A stretch of 64,000 bases of DNA. Origin: Paenibacillus oryzisoli (lineage in GTDB: Bacteria > Bacillota > Bacilli > Paenibacillales > NBRC-103111). Both the position numbers and the translations under genes were made by a program. Where the stretch lies: positions 372,001 to 436,000 of the forward strand of contig NZ_LYPB01000069.1 in assembly GCF_001653565.1 (NCBI RefSeq). Reading direction: 5' to 3'. Under the pieces are notes generated by a model. That model did no database searches. It had not been told where the DNA came from and saw nothing but the letters and a program-made list of their open reading frames with translations. Below, piece after piece: positions 6,891 through 15,642 of the stretch; positions within the stretch are counted from its first letter, which is position 1, and each line of letters begins with the position of its first letter.

Positions 6891-9800
6891 ATGGAAGTCA
6901 AACATCCCATCGAGAAGCGTATTGGAAATTCTCAACTAAACGTAAGTCCCCTTAATACACCACTGATGCATGAGGAAGATATCACGCTTAGAACATATAT
7001 GAACGGACAAATGGGCATAAAGCCGGAAGCGTTTCTCCCGATTGCCAAATCTATTGTGAACTGTGTCGGAAAACTTCATCATCGGCAGATTATTCATCTG
7101 GATTTGCGGCCGGAGCGAATCGGTATCCATGCTGATGGAAAAGCGGCTTATTTACTCGACTCAGGACATGAGGTCCATCGCTCGGCATATGGTTACGCAA
7201 CTACTCTAGGCAGTTGCACCTACGAATCAGGCCTGCCCTACTGCTCTCCAGAACAAACAGGCAGCATGCATAGAAATGTCGATGAGCGAAGCGATCTATA
7301 TGCCATAGGTGTTATCTTTTTCGAAATGCTGGCACACCAGCTGCCGTTTCAGACGGATAACCATTTAGAATGGGTATATTTTCATTTGGCACAAAGCCCG
7401 CCCCCCTTACCTAACCTGCACGAACATCTACCCGACGGTCTGGAATCGATCGTTAGAAAGCTGTTAGCAAAAAATCCGGATAAACGTTACCAAAGTGCCA
7501 GCCTTCTGCTCGCGGATTTGGATAAAATTGGCCGTTCCCACGATACGCTTTTCATGGAGCAGGGATATCACGGCCGAGAGAATGAAATATCCATACTGAC
7601 GCAAGCCTTTTATTCCGCTTGTCTCGGATCAACAGAAATGATTTACGTTTCAGGCGAAGCAGGCATCGGCAAAACTAGCCTAATCAATGAGGTGCTCAGG
7701 AAACAGCAGCTTGATCGCGATTTCTTCTATATCACCGGAAAGTTCGAACAGCTTTCGAACGAAAGCCCTTACCATCCAATTATTCAAGCATTTCGCGGGT
7801 TAATACGTCACTTGTTAGGACAGCGGAAAGAACAGACAGAACGGTGGAAACATCGACTACAAGAAGCTCTGGGATCCAATATAAACATAATCACAACAAT
7901 AATCCCTGAGGCCGAATTGCTTTTAGGCAGCGGTACCCCCGCTGTGGAGGAGCTGCAGGCTCATGAATCGAAGAAACGGTTCATATTTGTATTTCGGAAA
8001 TTTGTACAAGCTTTGACTTCAAAAGAACACCCTCTCATTTTGTTTATTGATGATTTACAGTGGGCAAATGCATCCTCTCTTCAGCTCATTCACGCATTGC
8101 TCAGCGACCCTGAAAGCCAATATGTTATGATCATCTGCGCGTATCGACATTCAGAAACGGACCGATATATACTGCCTGGATACGAAGCGGACGGAAACAT
8201 AACTATGCAGGCCGTGGTTCGGCACATTCATTTACAGCAACTGAGTCTGGAACAAATGAACAGAGTCGTGATGGAAACGCTGAATAGCTCCGCTGACTCT
8301 ACATGGTCTTTGACGGAGCTCCTGTACCATCAATCGAATGGCAATCCTTTTCATTTCAAACAAATATTGCTCCGATTACAGGATGATCGCACGCTGTATT
8401 ACAATCATGAGAAACGATGCTGGCAGTGGGATTTAGGGCAAATCCTTGAGCAAGAGCCCCGTTATTCGATACAGGATCTGATGGAGCACAAATTGCATCG
8501 TCTTACGAATGATGCGCAAGAACTGCTTCAGATAGCTGCTTGTGTCGGGAGTACTTTTCATCCTAAACTAATCGCTCGCTTTGCAAATCCAGTTATTGAA
8601 CATTCACACTCAATATGGTCTGCCATCGAATCAGAAGGAATGATAGTGCCTTTTGAAGAGGACACTTATCGTTTTGCTCACGATAACATACAGAAGTTGA
8701 TTTACAATCGGATGGACGATATTTGGAAACAGGACGTCCATCTTCGTATTGGTCGAAGCTTAATCAGGAATGAAGACGGATATGTGGATAACGCCTTTGA
8801 TGCTGTCAATCATCTGAACCGAGGATCAAAGCGAATAACGGACGAGCAAGAAATTTTGCAACTCGTAAAATTAAATCTGAATGCAGGAAACCGCGCTAAA
8901 TCATCTACCGACTACGATGTTGCCTTAGGGTACTTCAGAAAAGGTGTGGGATTGCTGTCGGCGAAAGATTGGGAGTCTGAGTTTGAACTCCTCTTCGAAT
9001 TGCATGCTCAAAAAGCCGAATGTGAATATTTATGCGGCAACTCCAGTGATTCTGATAGGGAAATCCACTTCCTGCTCGATCGTGCGCGTTGTCCGCTTGA
9101 GCGAAGCAGAGTGCAAATAATTCGGATTATGCAGTACATTAATCAAGGAAGATACTTGGAAAGCACGACTCTTGGTCTCGAAAGTTTAAAAGAACATGAC
9201 ATTTACATATCACCTAATCCGAGTAAATTTATGCTGTTGCTTGAAGGATTGCGGATAGAATCCATGTTGGGCAAGCAGTATGAGAGGCTTGCTCATTTGG
9301 AGGACATGTCGGATAAAACGGGGATCGGTGCGATGAATCTGATTTTTGCCATGATTCCTTCAACCTTTTTCACGAATAAAGAAGTCTTTTTCCTGCTGAT
9401 GTGCAGAGCTATTCAACTATCGCTGAAGTTTGGAAACACGCCTGTGTCAGCAGCTGTTTACTCCGCAATCGGTATGCTTCTCGGTATTTCATTAGGGAAA
9501 TTCGATAAGGGTTACGCCATTGCCAAGGTAGGTGTGGACCTATCTGAGCGTTACAACGTCACCTCAATCAAAAGCAACACGTATACGATGTTCGGCAGTG
9601 TGCTCTGCCAATTTGCAGGGAATGCCCGTGAAGGAAATGCCTATTTGATAAAGGCACTTCGTTGTGGTTTGGATTCGGGAAATTTTGTGTTTGCTAGCTA
9701 TGCAATGGGCGGACATGTGAACTCCTTATACACAAGGGCATCCTTAAGTGAATTAGCCAGAACGATTGCTGACTACATGGCAGTGCTGGATACAACGAAA

Positions 9801-11375
9801 GATGAATTCGTGAGACAAAACTTTTACCTGTATCAACAAGTGATTCTTGCCCTTCAAAGCAAGACGAGTGCTCAGAACTCGTTCAACGGTCCCGGATTTG
9901 ATGAAGATGAATTTTTAAACCGCATCCATAAAGAAGAAACTTCAGCCACTACCTTATTCCAGTTCAGCACATATAAGACGCAGCTTTGCTACTTCCTCGG
10001 CAATTACGAGGAAGCTATCCGCTGGGCCGATCAAGCAAAGTCGTATACAGCTTATGCCACTCATTTGCCGCATTTACCTGAATGTTTGTTTTATGAAACA
10101 CTTGCTCTCTTCGCTGCTGAACCACGATCACATAAACATGTAAAAAGATGGGGAAATAATGTTCGCCGGTTCCGAAAATGGGCAGCATGGAGCTCGATTA
10201 ATTATCATTCCAGGTATACTCTCCTGCAAGCCGAATATGCGCGTGTATCTGGTGATTATGATAAGGCCGAAGAGATGTACGATAAAGCCATTCGCGAAGC
10301 GAGAGAGCAAGACGATGTCCATGTAACGAGCATTGCAAGCGAAATCGCAGCTGGCCACTACTTGAGAGGTGAAAAGAGAAAGACAGCTTTGCATTATTTG
10401 CAGTTAGCAATTGAGGGATATCAACAATGGGAAGTGCATATGAAAGTAAGACAATTGGAAGAGCTAATCCTGATCGTACAACAAGAAAAAGACACTTTTG
10501 AAACGCCTAGTAACGCAGTAAATTTCATAGACCAGACCACCAGTACGGAGCCAGCCGCAGGAACATTAGGCACTCGAAACCACCTCCATACGAAAGAGAG
10601 TGTTGATTTAGCAGCCATCCTGAAAACAACTCAAGCGATCAACAACAAGATCGACATGGACACTGTTCTTGGGGAAATTATGAACACCATTATGAAACAT
10701 GCAGGTGCGAGCAAAGGCGCTTTGCTTACAGGCAGCGAAGAAAAGTTATACATTCAAACGTATGCCCATTCGGATACACCTGCTTTTACGACACCATTTG
10801 AAATGCACGATAGCACCTTATTCCCAGAAGGAATTATCCGATACGTATTTCGTACAAAGGAAATGGTCAATTACGCTGGAGAAGCAGAAAGCTGGCTGAT
10901 TCATAATCCTTATATCATAAAACAACAACCTCAGTCTGTGCTGTGTATTCCTGTTACTGTCCACGGAACGATGCTTGGAATTCTTTACCTCGAAAACAAG
11001 CTGGTAAACGTCGCTTTGTCGCCTGATACTATTGCTGTTCTTCAAGCAATTGCCTCCCATGGAATCTTTATGTGTGTATTGCAAAGCTTACCCAGTCCGT
11101 CGAATTCAGAATTGGTTACGGAAGAAGAAATTGAGCAATCACCTAACTCGATAGAGGAACCGCTCACGGATCGCGAGTTAGAGGTGCTTGCGTTGTTATC
11201 GGCGGGAATGTCTAATAAGGAGATTGCCGACCAATTAATTATCGCCGTAGGCACGGTTAAGGTGCATGTGAAAAATATTTTCGTCAAATTAAAAGTCAAT
11301 CGGCGCATAAAAGCAATCGCACAAGCGAAGGAACTTAAATTGATTGGCGAGCATTCACGCCATTCTCTCAAATAA
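6891..11375 (+). CDS. Giant LuxR-family regulator: kinase-like domain, AAA ATPase, helical repeats, GAF, HTH
   Basis: A 1,494-residue cytoplasmic signal-integration protein. In order: a protein-kinase-like domain (about 1-215) with HLDLRPERIGIH in place of the HRD loop, LLDSG for DFG, and YCSPEQTG plus RSDLYAIGVIFFEML; an AAA_16-type ATPase (about 225-500) with Walker A GEAGIGKT (near 255) and Walker B LILFIDDLQWAN (near 383); a long helical, TPR-like region (about 620-1200); a GAF domain (about 1237-1395); and a LuxR/GerE helix-turn-helix (about 1423-1487, LTDRELEVLALLSAGMSNKE). The front of the kinase domain, including the glycine loop and the VAIK lysine, is missing, so catalysis is doubtful. 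Start 6891 is preferred over 6873 because GAGGTG lies about seven bases upstream. A NarL-type palindrome lies in its upstream region and another before the surface operon, suggesting these are its targets. Confidence 0.9.
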   Translation: MEVKHPIEKRIGNSQLNVSPLNTPLMHEEDITLRTYMNGQMGIKPEAFLPIAKSIVNCVGKLHHRQIIHLDLRPERIGIHADGKAAYLLDSGHEVHRSAYGYATTLGSCTYESGLPYCSPEQTGSMHRNVDERSDLYAIGVIFFEMLAHQLPFQTDNHLEWVYFHLAQSPPPLPNLHEHLPDGLESIVRKLLAKNPDKRYQSASLLLADLDKIGRSHDTLFMEQGYHGRENEISILTQAFYSACLGSTEMIYVSGEAGIGKTSLINEVLRKQQLDRDFFYITGKFEQLSNESPYHPIIQAFRGLIRHLLGQRKEQTERWKHRLQEALGSNINIITTIIPEAELLLGSGTPAVEELQAHESKKRFIFVFRKFVQALTSKEHPLILFIDDLQWANASSLQLIHALLSDPESQYVMIICAYRHSETDRYILPGYEADGNITMQAVVRHIHLQQLSLEQMNRVVMETLNSSADSTWSLTELLYHQSNGNPFHFKQILLRLQDDRTLYYNHEKRCWQWDLGQILEQEPRYSIQDLMEHKLHRLTNDAQELLQIAACVGSTFHPKLIARFANPVIEHSHSIWSAIESEGMIVPFEEDTYRFAHDNIQKLIYNRMDDIWKQDVHLRIGRSLIRNEDGYVDNAFDAVNHLNRGSKRITDEQEILQLVKLNLNAGNRAKSSTDYDVALGYFRKGVGLLSAKDWESEFELLFELHAQKAECEYLCGNSSDSDREIHFLLDRARCPLERSRVQIIRIMQYINQGRYLESTTLGLESLKEHDIYISPNPSKFMLLLEGLRIESMLGKQYERLAHLEDMSDKTGIGAMNLIFAMIPSTFFTNKEVFFLLMCRAIQLSLKFGNTPVSAAVYSAIGMLLGISLGKFDKGYAIAKVGVDLSERYNVTSIKSNTYTMFGSVLCQFAGNAREGNAYLIKALRCGLDSGNFVFASYAMGGHVNSLYTRASLSELARTIADYMAVLDTTKDEFVRQNFYLYQQVILALQSKTSAQNSFNGPGFDEDEFLNRIHKEETSATTLFQFSTYKTQLCYFLGNYEEAIRWADQAKSYTAYATHLPHLPECLFYETLALFAAEPRSHKHVKRWGNNVRRFRKWAAWSSINYHSRYTLLQAEYARVSGDYDKAEEMYDKAIREAREQDDVHVTSIASEIAAGHYLRGEKRKTALHYLQLAIEGYQQWEVHMKVRQLEELILIVQQEKDTFETPSNAVNFIDQTTSTEPAAGTLGTRNHLHTKESVDLAAILKTTQAINNKIDMDTVLGEIMNTIMKHAGASKGALLTGSEEKLYIQTYAHSDTPAFTTPFEMHDSTLFPEGIIRYVFRTKEMVNYAGEAESWLIHNPYIIKQQPQSVLCIPVTVHGTMLGILYLENKLVNVALSPDTIAVLQAIASHGIFMCVLQSLPSPSNSELVTEEEIEQSPNSIEEPLTDRELEVLALLSAGMSNKEIADQLIIAVGTVKVHVKNIFVKLKVNRRIKAIAQAKELKLIGEHSRHSLK

Positions 11376-11407
11376 TCATAGAGATGAACTAAGTAAATAA
11401 TTGAATG

Positions 11408-11434
11408 GAGGCTGCCGTTCGTGTCGGCAGCCTC
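11408..11434. terminator. Bidirectional terminator between convergent genes
   Basis: GAGGCTGCCG and CGGCAGCCTC form a perfect ten-pair stem with a seven-base loop; GTTTATTTC follows on the plus strand. It separates the LuxR-type regulator gene from the convergent collagen-like gene. Confidence 0.75.
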
Positions 11435-11478
11435 GTTTATTTCTGTATTGATTGTCTCCATTTGCAGCTCATTCAATC

Positions 11479-12927
11479 CTAACGCAGAAACATATTCTCA
11501 GGCGCAGGAACCACCGTTTGGATGACATAGCCAGCGCTTCCGCTTTCGGCAGCTAAGGGACCGGAAATCCCGCCATTGCCGCCGTTGCCGCCGCTTGCAC
11601 CTCCGCCTCCACCGCTAACAATGGTTGCCGATGACCCTGCCGTTGTTCCGGCTACACCGCCATTTGCTTGCACCGATCCTGTGATTGAAGCCGCGTTCGT
11701 TGAAATTAAATGTACGATACCGCCGCCGCCACCTCCGCCGCCTCCTTCAGAGCTGCCTCCATTGCCGTCAAAACCAGCCGCGCCGTTACCGCCGTTCACC
11801 CGGATAGTTCCGGCAATACTCATCATACCTTTCGCGCCAAGGACGATGATACCGCCACCACCGCCGCCGGATCCGGTAATCCCTGCCCCTGCTGTATTCG
11901 GGTTGGTTCCATTGGCCCCGTTAGCAGTCAGCGATCCAGCTCCCGTAATGATTAAATCGTCCTTCGCAAGCATCACAATAGATCCGCCGCCTTCTCCACC
12001 AGTAGCCGTAGCTAATCGGCTTCCAGCACCACCAGCCGCCGCATCCGGCAGTGTGATACGCGATGCCGTCAGATAGGATACGCCTTTACCACCAAAGCCT
12101 GGCGCCGCTTGAGATAAAGAGATGCCGGGATGCGGACTATTTGGGTTCGTGTTCATTGCTCCCGTCTGCACTTGGACGGCACCTGAAATCGTAATACTTC
12201 CTAATGATCGCAGGATCATGCCACTCGGTACGATTAATGTTCCTGAAATATTAATATTCGCGAATTGGAGATTACCTCCATAATACGGGCTTGCAGATGT
12301 AATTGCTGTCATATCCAGCGTTTGTCCTACCCCCACACTTAAGGATCCCGCTGAGCCATCTCCGTATAAACCTACATTCCCAGCAAGTCCTTGCGGGCCC
12401 ATTGCACCGGTCGCTCCCGCCGGACCTGCAAGCCCCTGTTCACCTTTATCACCTTTGGCTCCTTGTGCACCCGTTGCGCCAGTTGGACCCTGGTCGCCAG
12501 TTTCGCCCTTGTCCCCTTTGGCTCCTTGCGCACCCGTTGCGCCAGTTGCACCAGTTGGACCCTGGTCGCCAGTTTCGCCCTTGTCACCTTTGGCTCCCTG
12601 CGCACCTGTTTCACCTGCCGGTCCTACAGCACCCGCAACTCCATGATCACCTTTGTCACCTTTGGCCCCTTGGGAGCCTGCAACCCCTGCAACTCCTGCC
12701 TCGCCTTTCGGACCGACTGGTCCCTGATCTCCCTTCAGATTGAGCGTATAAGCGGTTTGATTTGCCTGACAGCTGTTGTTAGGCGCTAGCAAATTCATTT
12801 GCCCATTGCTGCTAACGCAAATTTGTATGGTATCCAACAACGTAGAAGTCGCCCCTGCCCCCGGAATCTGCGTACCTAGCAACAGGACACTTGCCGCTAC
12901 GGCAATTTTACTTTTTATCGTTTTCAT
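11479..12927 (-). CDS. Secreted collagen-like, glycine-rich surface protein
   Basis: A 482-residue exported protein. A signal peptide (about 1-26) ends near GAGA. Residues 66-191 are 42 uninterrupted Gly-X-Y triplets rich in GDK, GAT and GPT, which should form a collagen-like triple helix. The rest (about 195-482) alternates short beta-strand-like segments (such as GTIRVNGGNG) with runs of up to nine glycines, resembling glycine-rich beta-helical adhesins. Two Cys (near 37 and 53) lie before the triple helix. There is no LPXTG or SLH anchor; the product may attach through the SLH protein encoded 22 bases upstream in the same operon. The ribosome site is GAGAGGAA before ATG 12927. It probably forms cell-surface filaments or a matrix; partner and role are inferred. 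Confidence 0.85.
   Translation of the reverse strand: MKTIKSKIAVAASVLLLGTQIPGAGATSTLLDTIQICVSSNGQMNLLAPNNSCQANQTAYTLNLKGDQGPVGPKGEAGVAGVAGSQGAKGDKGDHGVAGAVGPAGETGAQGAKGDKGETGDQGPTGATGATGAQGAKGDKGETGDQGPTGATGAQGAKGDKGEQGLAGPAGATGAMGPQGLAGNVGLYGDGSAGSLSVGVGQTLDMTAITSASPYYGGNLQFANINISGTLIVPSGMILRSLGSITISGAVQVQTGAMNTNPNSPHPGISLSQAAPGFGGKGVSYLTASRITLPDAAAGGAGSRLATATGGEGGGSIVMLAKDDLIITGAGSLTANGANGTNPNTAGAGITGSGGGGGGIIVLGAKGMMSIAGTIRVNGGNGAAGFDGNGGSSEGGGGGGGGGIVHLISTNAASITGSVQANGGVAGTTAGSSATIVSGGGGGASGGNGGNGGISGPLAAESGSAGYVIQTVVPAPENMFLR
12448..12588. repeat. Tandem DNA repeats coding Gly-X-Y triplets
   Basis: Two near-identical units of about 63 and 72 bases (the second carries one extra GAT-type triplet), with a third partial copy up to about 12620. 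They encode GAQGAKGDKGETGDQGPTGAT. Units this similar can expand or contract by slippage or recombination, so the length of the collagen-like stalk may vary between strains. Confidence 0.7.
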
Positions 12928-12949
12928 GGGTAGTATTCCTCTCTTTCCA

Positions 12950-15355
12950 TTATTGAATAAACTGTACGTTCTTCAACATCCGTTCCAGCATAGCGGCGGT
13001 CTCTGCCCGTGTTGATTTGTTGGCTGGTCGAAACGCGTCATCGCTGTCAATAATTCCTGTTTCAGCAGCCATGTTAACGGCCTTCAACGCCCATTCTGCA
13101 ATGTCACTCTCATCCGTTATCTCTGCATGCACAGCTTTATTTGCGACCTTCACCTCTGTATAAATCATTGCGCTAACGACCATTTGAACGAGTTCTTCCC
13201 TCGTAACAGACTGGTTAGGACGGAACGTTCCGTCATCATAGCCGGCAATAAGTCCTGCTCGGTAAGCCGTATTCACAGCCTGTTCATACCACTCTCCGGA
13301 AATATCGGGAAATGGAGTTGTCGCCGTCGATGACATAAGCCCCAGTGCTCTCACTAGTAAAGCGGCGACTTCCGCGCGCGTGATCGACGCATCCGGGACA
13401 AAAACATTCAGGCTGCGACCCTGAATAATCAGCTTGGAAGCCAGCAGCTCAATTGTTGACTTTGCCCAATGCCTCTGTATGTCACCGAAGCTGACAGGTC
13501 GATTGATTACCGTATATACACTAGCACCTTCCCGCTTCATTACGGCAATCCATTGCCCGTCTTTCTTTTCAAAATAAGTCGGCACGAAGTGGAACTCACT
13601 CGTCTCCGGCACCCACCATACCCCGGTCGCAGTAGTCGGCACCGTATCGCCATTCACAGGAAGCGTACGTGTTACGTATCGATTAAACGTGCTGATGAAC
13701 GCGCTAACGCCGTTCCCGCCCGTCACTTCCACTTCAAAGACCATGGCTGGCGCCAGCTTCTGCGCTTTCATTCCATCTACCTTCCGGTTAATAGTTGCAT
13801 CAATAGAGAACTCAGGCGGATGTACGATAAAATGAAACCGGACATCATTCTCCGGAATTTTAAACTTTTGGCTGTAGCTTTGCGTTGAAAGCTCCGCAAT
13901 CGGAATCGTCATCGTAGCTTCTCCAGCTTGCAGCACCAGCACCGTTTGCGGGTTTATATTTCCGATCTCGCGAAGGCTGGCACCAGAAATTTGAAACTCA
14001 CCGCCGTCCAACGGCATTTTAAGCAACACTAAGCCTTGCTGAACATCCTCGTACGAAACAGCCTGCGAACCTACTGCCCCTTTGTCAAGCACAAGCTCTA
14101 CTTTCATAGTCGGTTCAGGCATCGAAGGCGTGACCGGCCCTGTTTGTACGGGGTCTCTCGGTGTTGCAGGAACATCTGTATCGACACCCGACGTTGTCAC
14201 GACAATCGATGCATCCTTCGTTAGGTTGCCATAGGTTGCCGTTAGTACCGTCTGCCCGGCTTTTACCCCTCGCACTTTTCCATCGTTCTCGACCACCGCA
14301 ATGGAAGCATCCGCACTATGATACGCGGCAAACGGCGTCACACTCGTGACCGACTGATCACTCAGCTGCGCACTTAGCTCGACTTGTACTTGCCGTCCTA
14401 CTGTTACCCCATAGGAAACTTGGCTGAAGCTAAGCAAAACTGGTTCAATCGGCAATGTGCCATTCGTAAAAGCTACATATACGCTCGACGTTACAGATAC
14501 GCCATTCAGACTTGCCGTAACGCTAGCGGTTCCCTCCGTATTGGCTGCTGTCAAAACAGCCTGATAAGTCCCAAAACTCTCATAAGTCATAGAGAGCGAT
14601 ACCCGCAGCGGCGCATTATTCGGTGTTCCCGGTGGAATCGCTCCCGCTTCTAAGCTTACCTGTGGGTCAAACACCGTATCTGCGGCGCTCGTCAAACTTC
14701 CTATACGACCATATACCGCCGATACCATGCTTGCTTCATAACGGCCGTAGGTGACATGTGTCACACTGCTAAGCTGGCCGCCAGTCGTGATCAGCTGCAG
14801 CGCATCTGCAGGCTCGGCAATGGAATTGCCGTATGCATCCTTCAGCTGCAGTGAAATTATGGTCTGGCTGCTGCCGTCAGCTGGCAGCACTTGACGGCTC
14901 GCCGTCAGAACGGAGCGCTCAGGAGAAGGCTCCCCAGGTTTAAAATAAACCCGTGCCAAGTCCGTCACACTGTTACCTGCTACTTCTGCGCTGATATAGC
15001 TGACACCCGCCGTTGTCGGCGCAATCAGGACAGCATTGTAGATGCCGTTGCCTACTGCTGTCGGCGCTGCCGCCCAGGTGCCAAGCGTGGCATGAAGCTC
15101 AATTTGATTCGCAGGCAGGTCAATGGCATTACCACCCTGATCCCGCAGCACAAGCAGCACTTTCACCCCGCTTGTCCCATCTGCTGAAACAGCCTCATCA
15201 TCTGCAAACAGCGTCCCTTTGAGCTCCGACCAAGTGGACGCATCTGTGCGTAAAGCCGGCAGCAATAATCCAGCTATCAGTACAATAGCTGCCAAACTGC
15301 ACAATAGCTTAAGCTTACTCCCCAACTGAACAAATAGGTATGTCCGAAATCGCAT
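12950..15355 (-). CDS. SLH-anchored surface protein with invasin-like and Big_2 Ig domains
   Basis: An 801-residue cell-wall protein. A signal peptide with a hydrophobic core (about 14-36) is followed by two or more invasin-like Ig domains (about 45-300; motif VLPADGSSQTIISLQLKDAYGN), a Big_2-like domain (about 300-390; VSYGVTVGRQVQVELSAQL and VLTATYGNLT), a region of unknown fold (about 400-610), and three SLH repeats (about 620-801; FGDIQRHWA, FPDISGEWYEQAV, ESDIAEWALKAVN). SLH repeats bind pyruvylated secondary wall polymer, holding the protein on the cell surface. It is the first gene of an operon with the collagen-like protein. A LuxR-type operator and a TATTAT -10 box lie upstream. Probable role: adhesin, or anchor for the collagen-like partner. 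Confidence 0.88.
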   Translation of the reverse strand: MRFRTYLFVQLGSKLKLLCSLAAIVLIAGLLLPALRTDASTWSELKGTLFADDEAVSADGTSGVKVLLVLRDQGGNAIDLPANQIELHATLGTWAAAPTAVGNGIYNAVLIAPTTAGVSYISAEVAGNSVTDLARVYFKPGEPSPERSVLTASRQVLPADGSSQTIISLQLKDAYGNSIAEPADALQLITTGGQLSSVTHVTYGRYEASMVSAVYGRIGSLTSAADTVFDPQVSLEAGAIPPGTPNNAPLRVSLSMTYESFGTYQAVLTAANTEGTASVTASLNGVSVTSSVYVAFTNGTLPIEPVLLSFSQVSYGVTVGRQVQVELSAQLSDQSVTSVTPFAAYHSADASIAVVENDGKVRGVKAGQTVLTATYGNLTKDASIVVTTSGVDTDVPATPRDPVQTGPVTPSMPEPTMKVELVLDKGAVGSQAVSYEDVQQGLVLLKMPLDGGEFQISGASLREIGNINPQTVLVLQAGEATMTIPIAELSTQSYSQKFKIPENDVRFHFIVHPPEFSIDATINRKVDGMKAQKLAPAMVFEVEVTGGNGVSAFISTFNRYVTRTLPVNGDTVPTTATGVWWVPETSEFHFVPTYFEKKDGQWIAVMKREGASVYTVINRPVSFGDIQRHWAKSTIELLASKLIIQGRSLNVFVPDASITRAEVAALLVRALGLMSSTATTPFPDISGEWYEQAVNTAYRAGLIAGYDDGTFRPNQSVTREELVQMVVSAMIYTEVKVANKAVHAEITDESDIAEWALKAVNMAAETGIIDSDDAFRPANKSTRAETAAMLERMLKNVQFIQ

Positions 15356-15399
15356 AAATTCCCTTCTTTCTTACTCAGCAAATAATTCGCAACAGTAAA

Positions 15400-15405
15400 A
15401 TAATA
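15400..15405 (-). promoter_or_regulatory. Candidate -10 box of the surface operon
   Basis: The minus strand reads TATTAT 23 bases downstream of the 7-2-7 operator. This would centre the operator near -43, the usual place for an activator that touches RNA polymerase over the -35 region. No good -35 hexamer is present, as expected for an activated promoter. Confidence 0.4.
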
Positions 15406-15427
15406 GTGAAAACAACTACTTCTCACC

Positions 15428-15445
15428 ATACCTCCAAAGGGGTAT
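15428..15445. promoter_or_regulatory. NarL/LuxR-type 7-2-7 operator (copy 2)
   Basis: ATACCTCCAAAGGGGTAT matches copy 1 (6767-6784) at 17 of 18 positions and has the better symmetry: TACCCCT, two bases, GGAGGTA on the minus strand. It lies 74 bases before the SLH gene start, the same distance and orientation as copy 1 relative to the small membrane protein gene. Confidence 0.65.
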
Positions 15446-15513
15446 TTATCATTAAAGAAATTCAACCTCTGTAACACGGCTACTTAACTAAAACTTTTAC
15501 GACTTTTTCATAC

Positions 15514-15544
15514 AAAAAACCTGCTGATATTACATATCAGCAGG
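15514..15544 (-). terminator. Rho-independent terminator of the importer 2/fucosidase operon
   Basis: On the minus strand CCTGCTGATAT and ATATCAGCAGG form an 11-pair stem with a three-base loop, followed by TTTTTTG. It ends the operon whose last gene is 15643-16515. Confidence 0.9.
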
Positions 15545-15642
15545 TCCAGCACACTTTTCATCACTTCCATCGCCACCTTTTAAACAAAGCCACTGTCTCT
15601 TTCACCTATGTGCTTCCCTGAACAGTTATGAAGCTTCCTCTC

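Noticed and set aside
10128..10410. Minus-strand frames inside the large regulator gene
   Set aside because: They overlap a well-supported domain-rich gene, have no ribosome site and match no family.
11576..12076. Long proline-rich plus-strand frame opposite the glycine-rich gene
   Set aside because: It is the complement of Gly codons (GGN read as CCN) in the collagen-like protein gene; no ribosome site or family match.
12400..12640. Regularly spaced repeats as a possible CRISPR array
   Set aside because: The repeats are direct, contiguous and in frame with a collagen-like gene; no spacers or cas genes exist in the window.
12303..12789. Overlapping plus-strand frames opposite the collagen-like repeats
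   Set aside because: Produced by the repetitive Gly-X-Y coding of the opposite strand.
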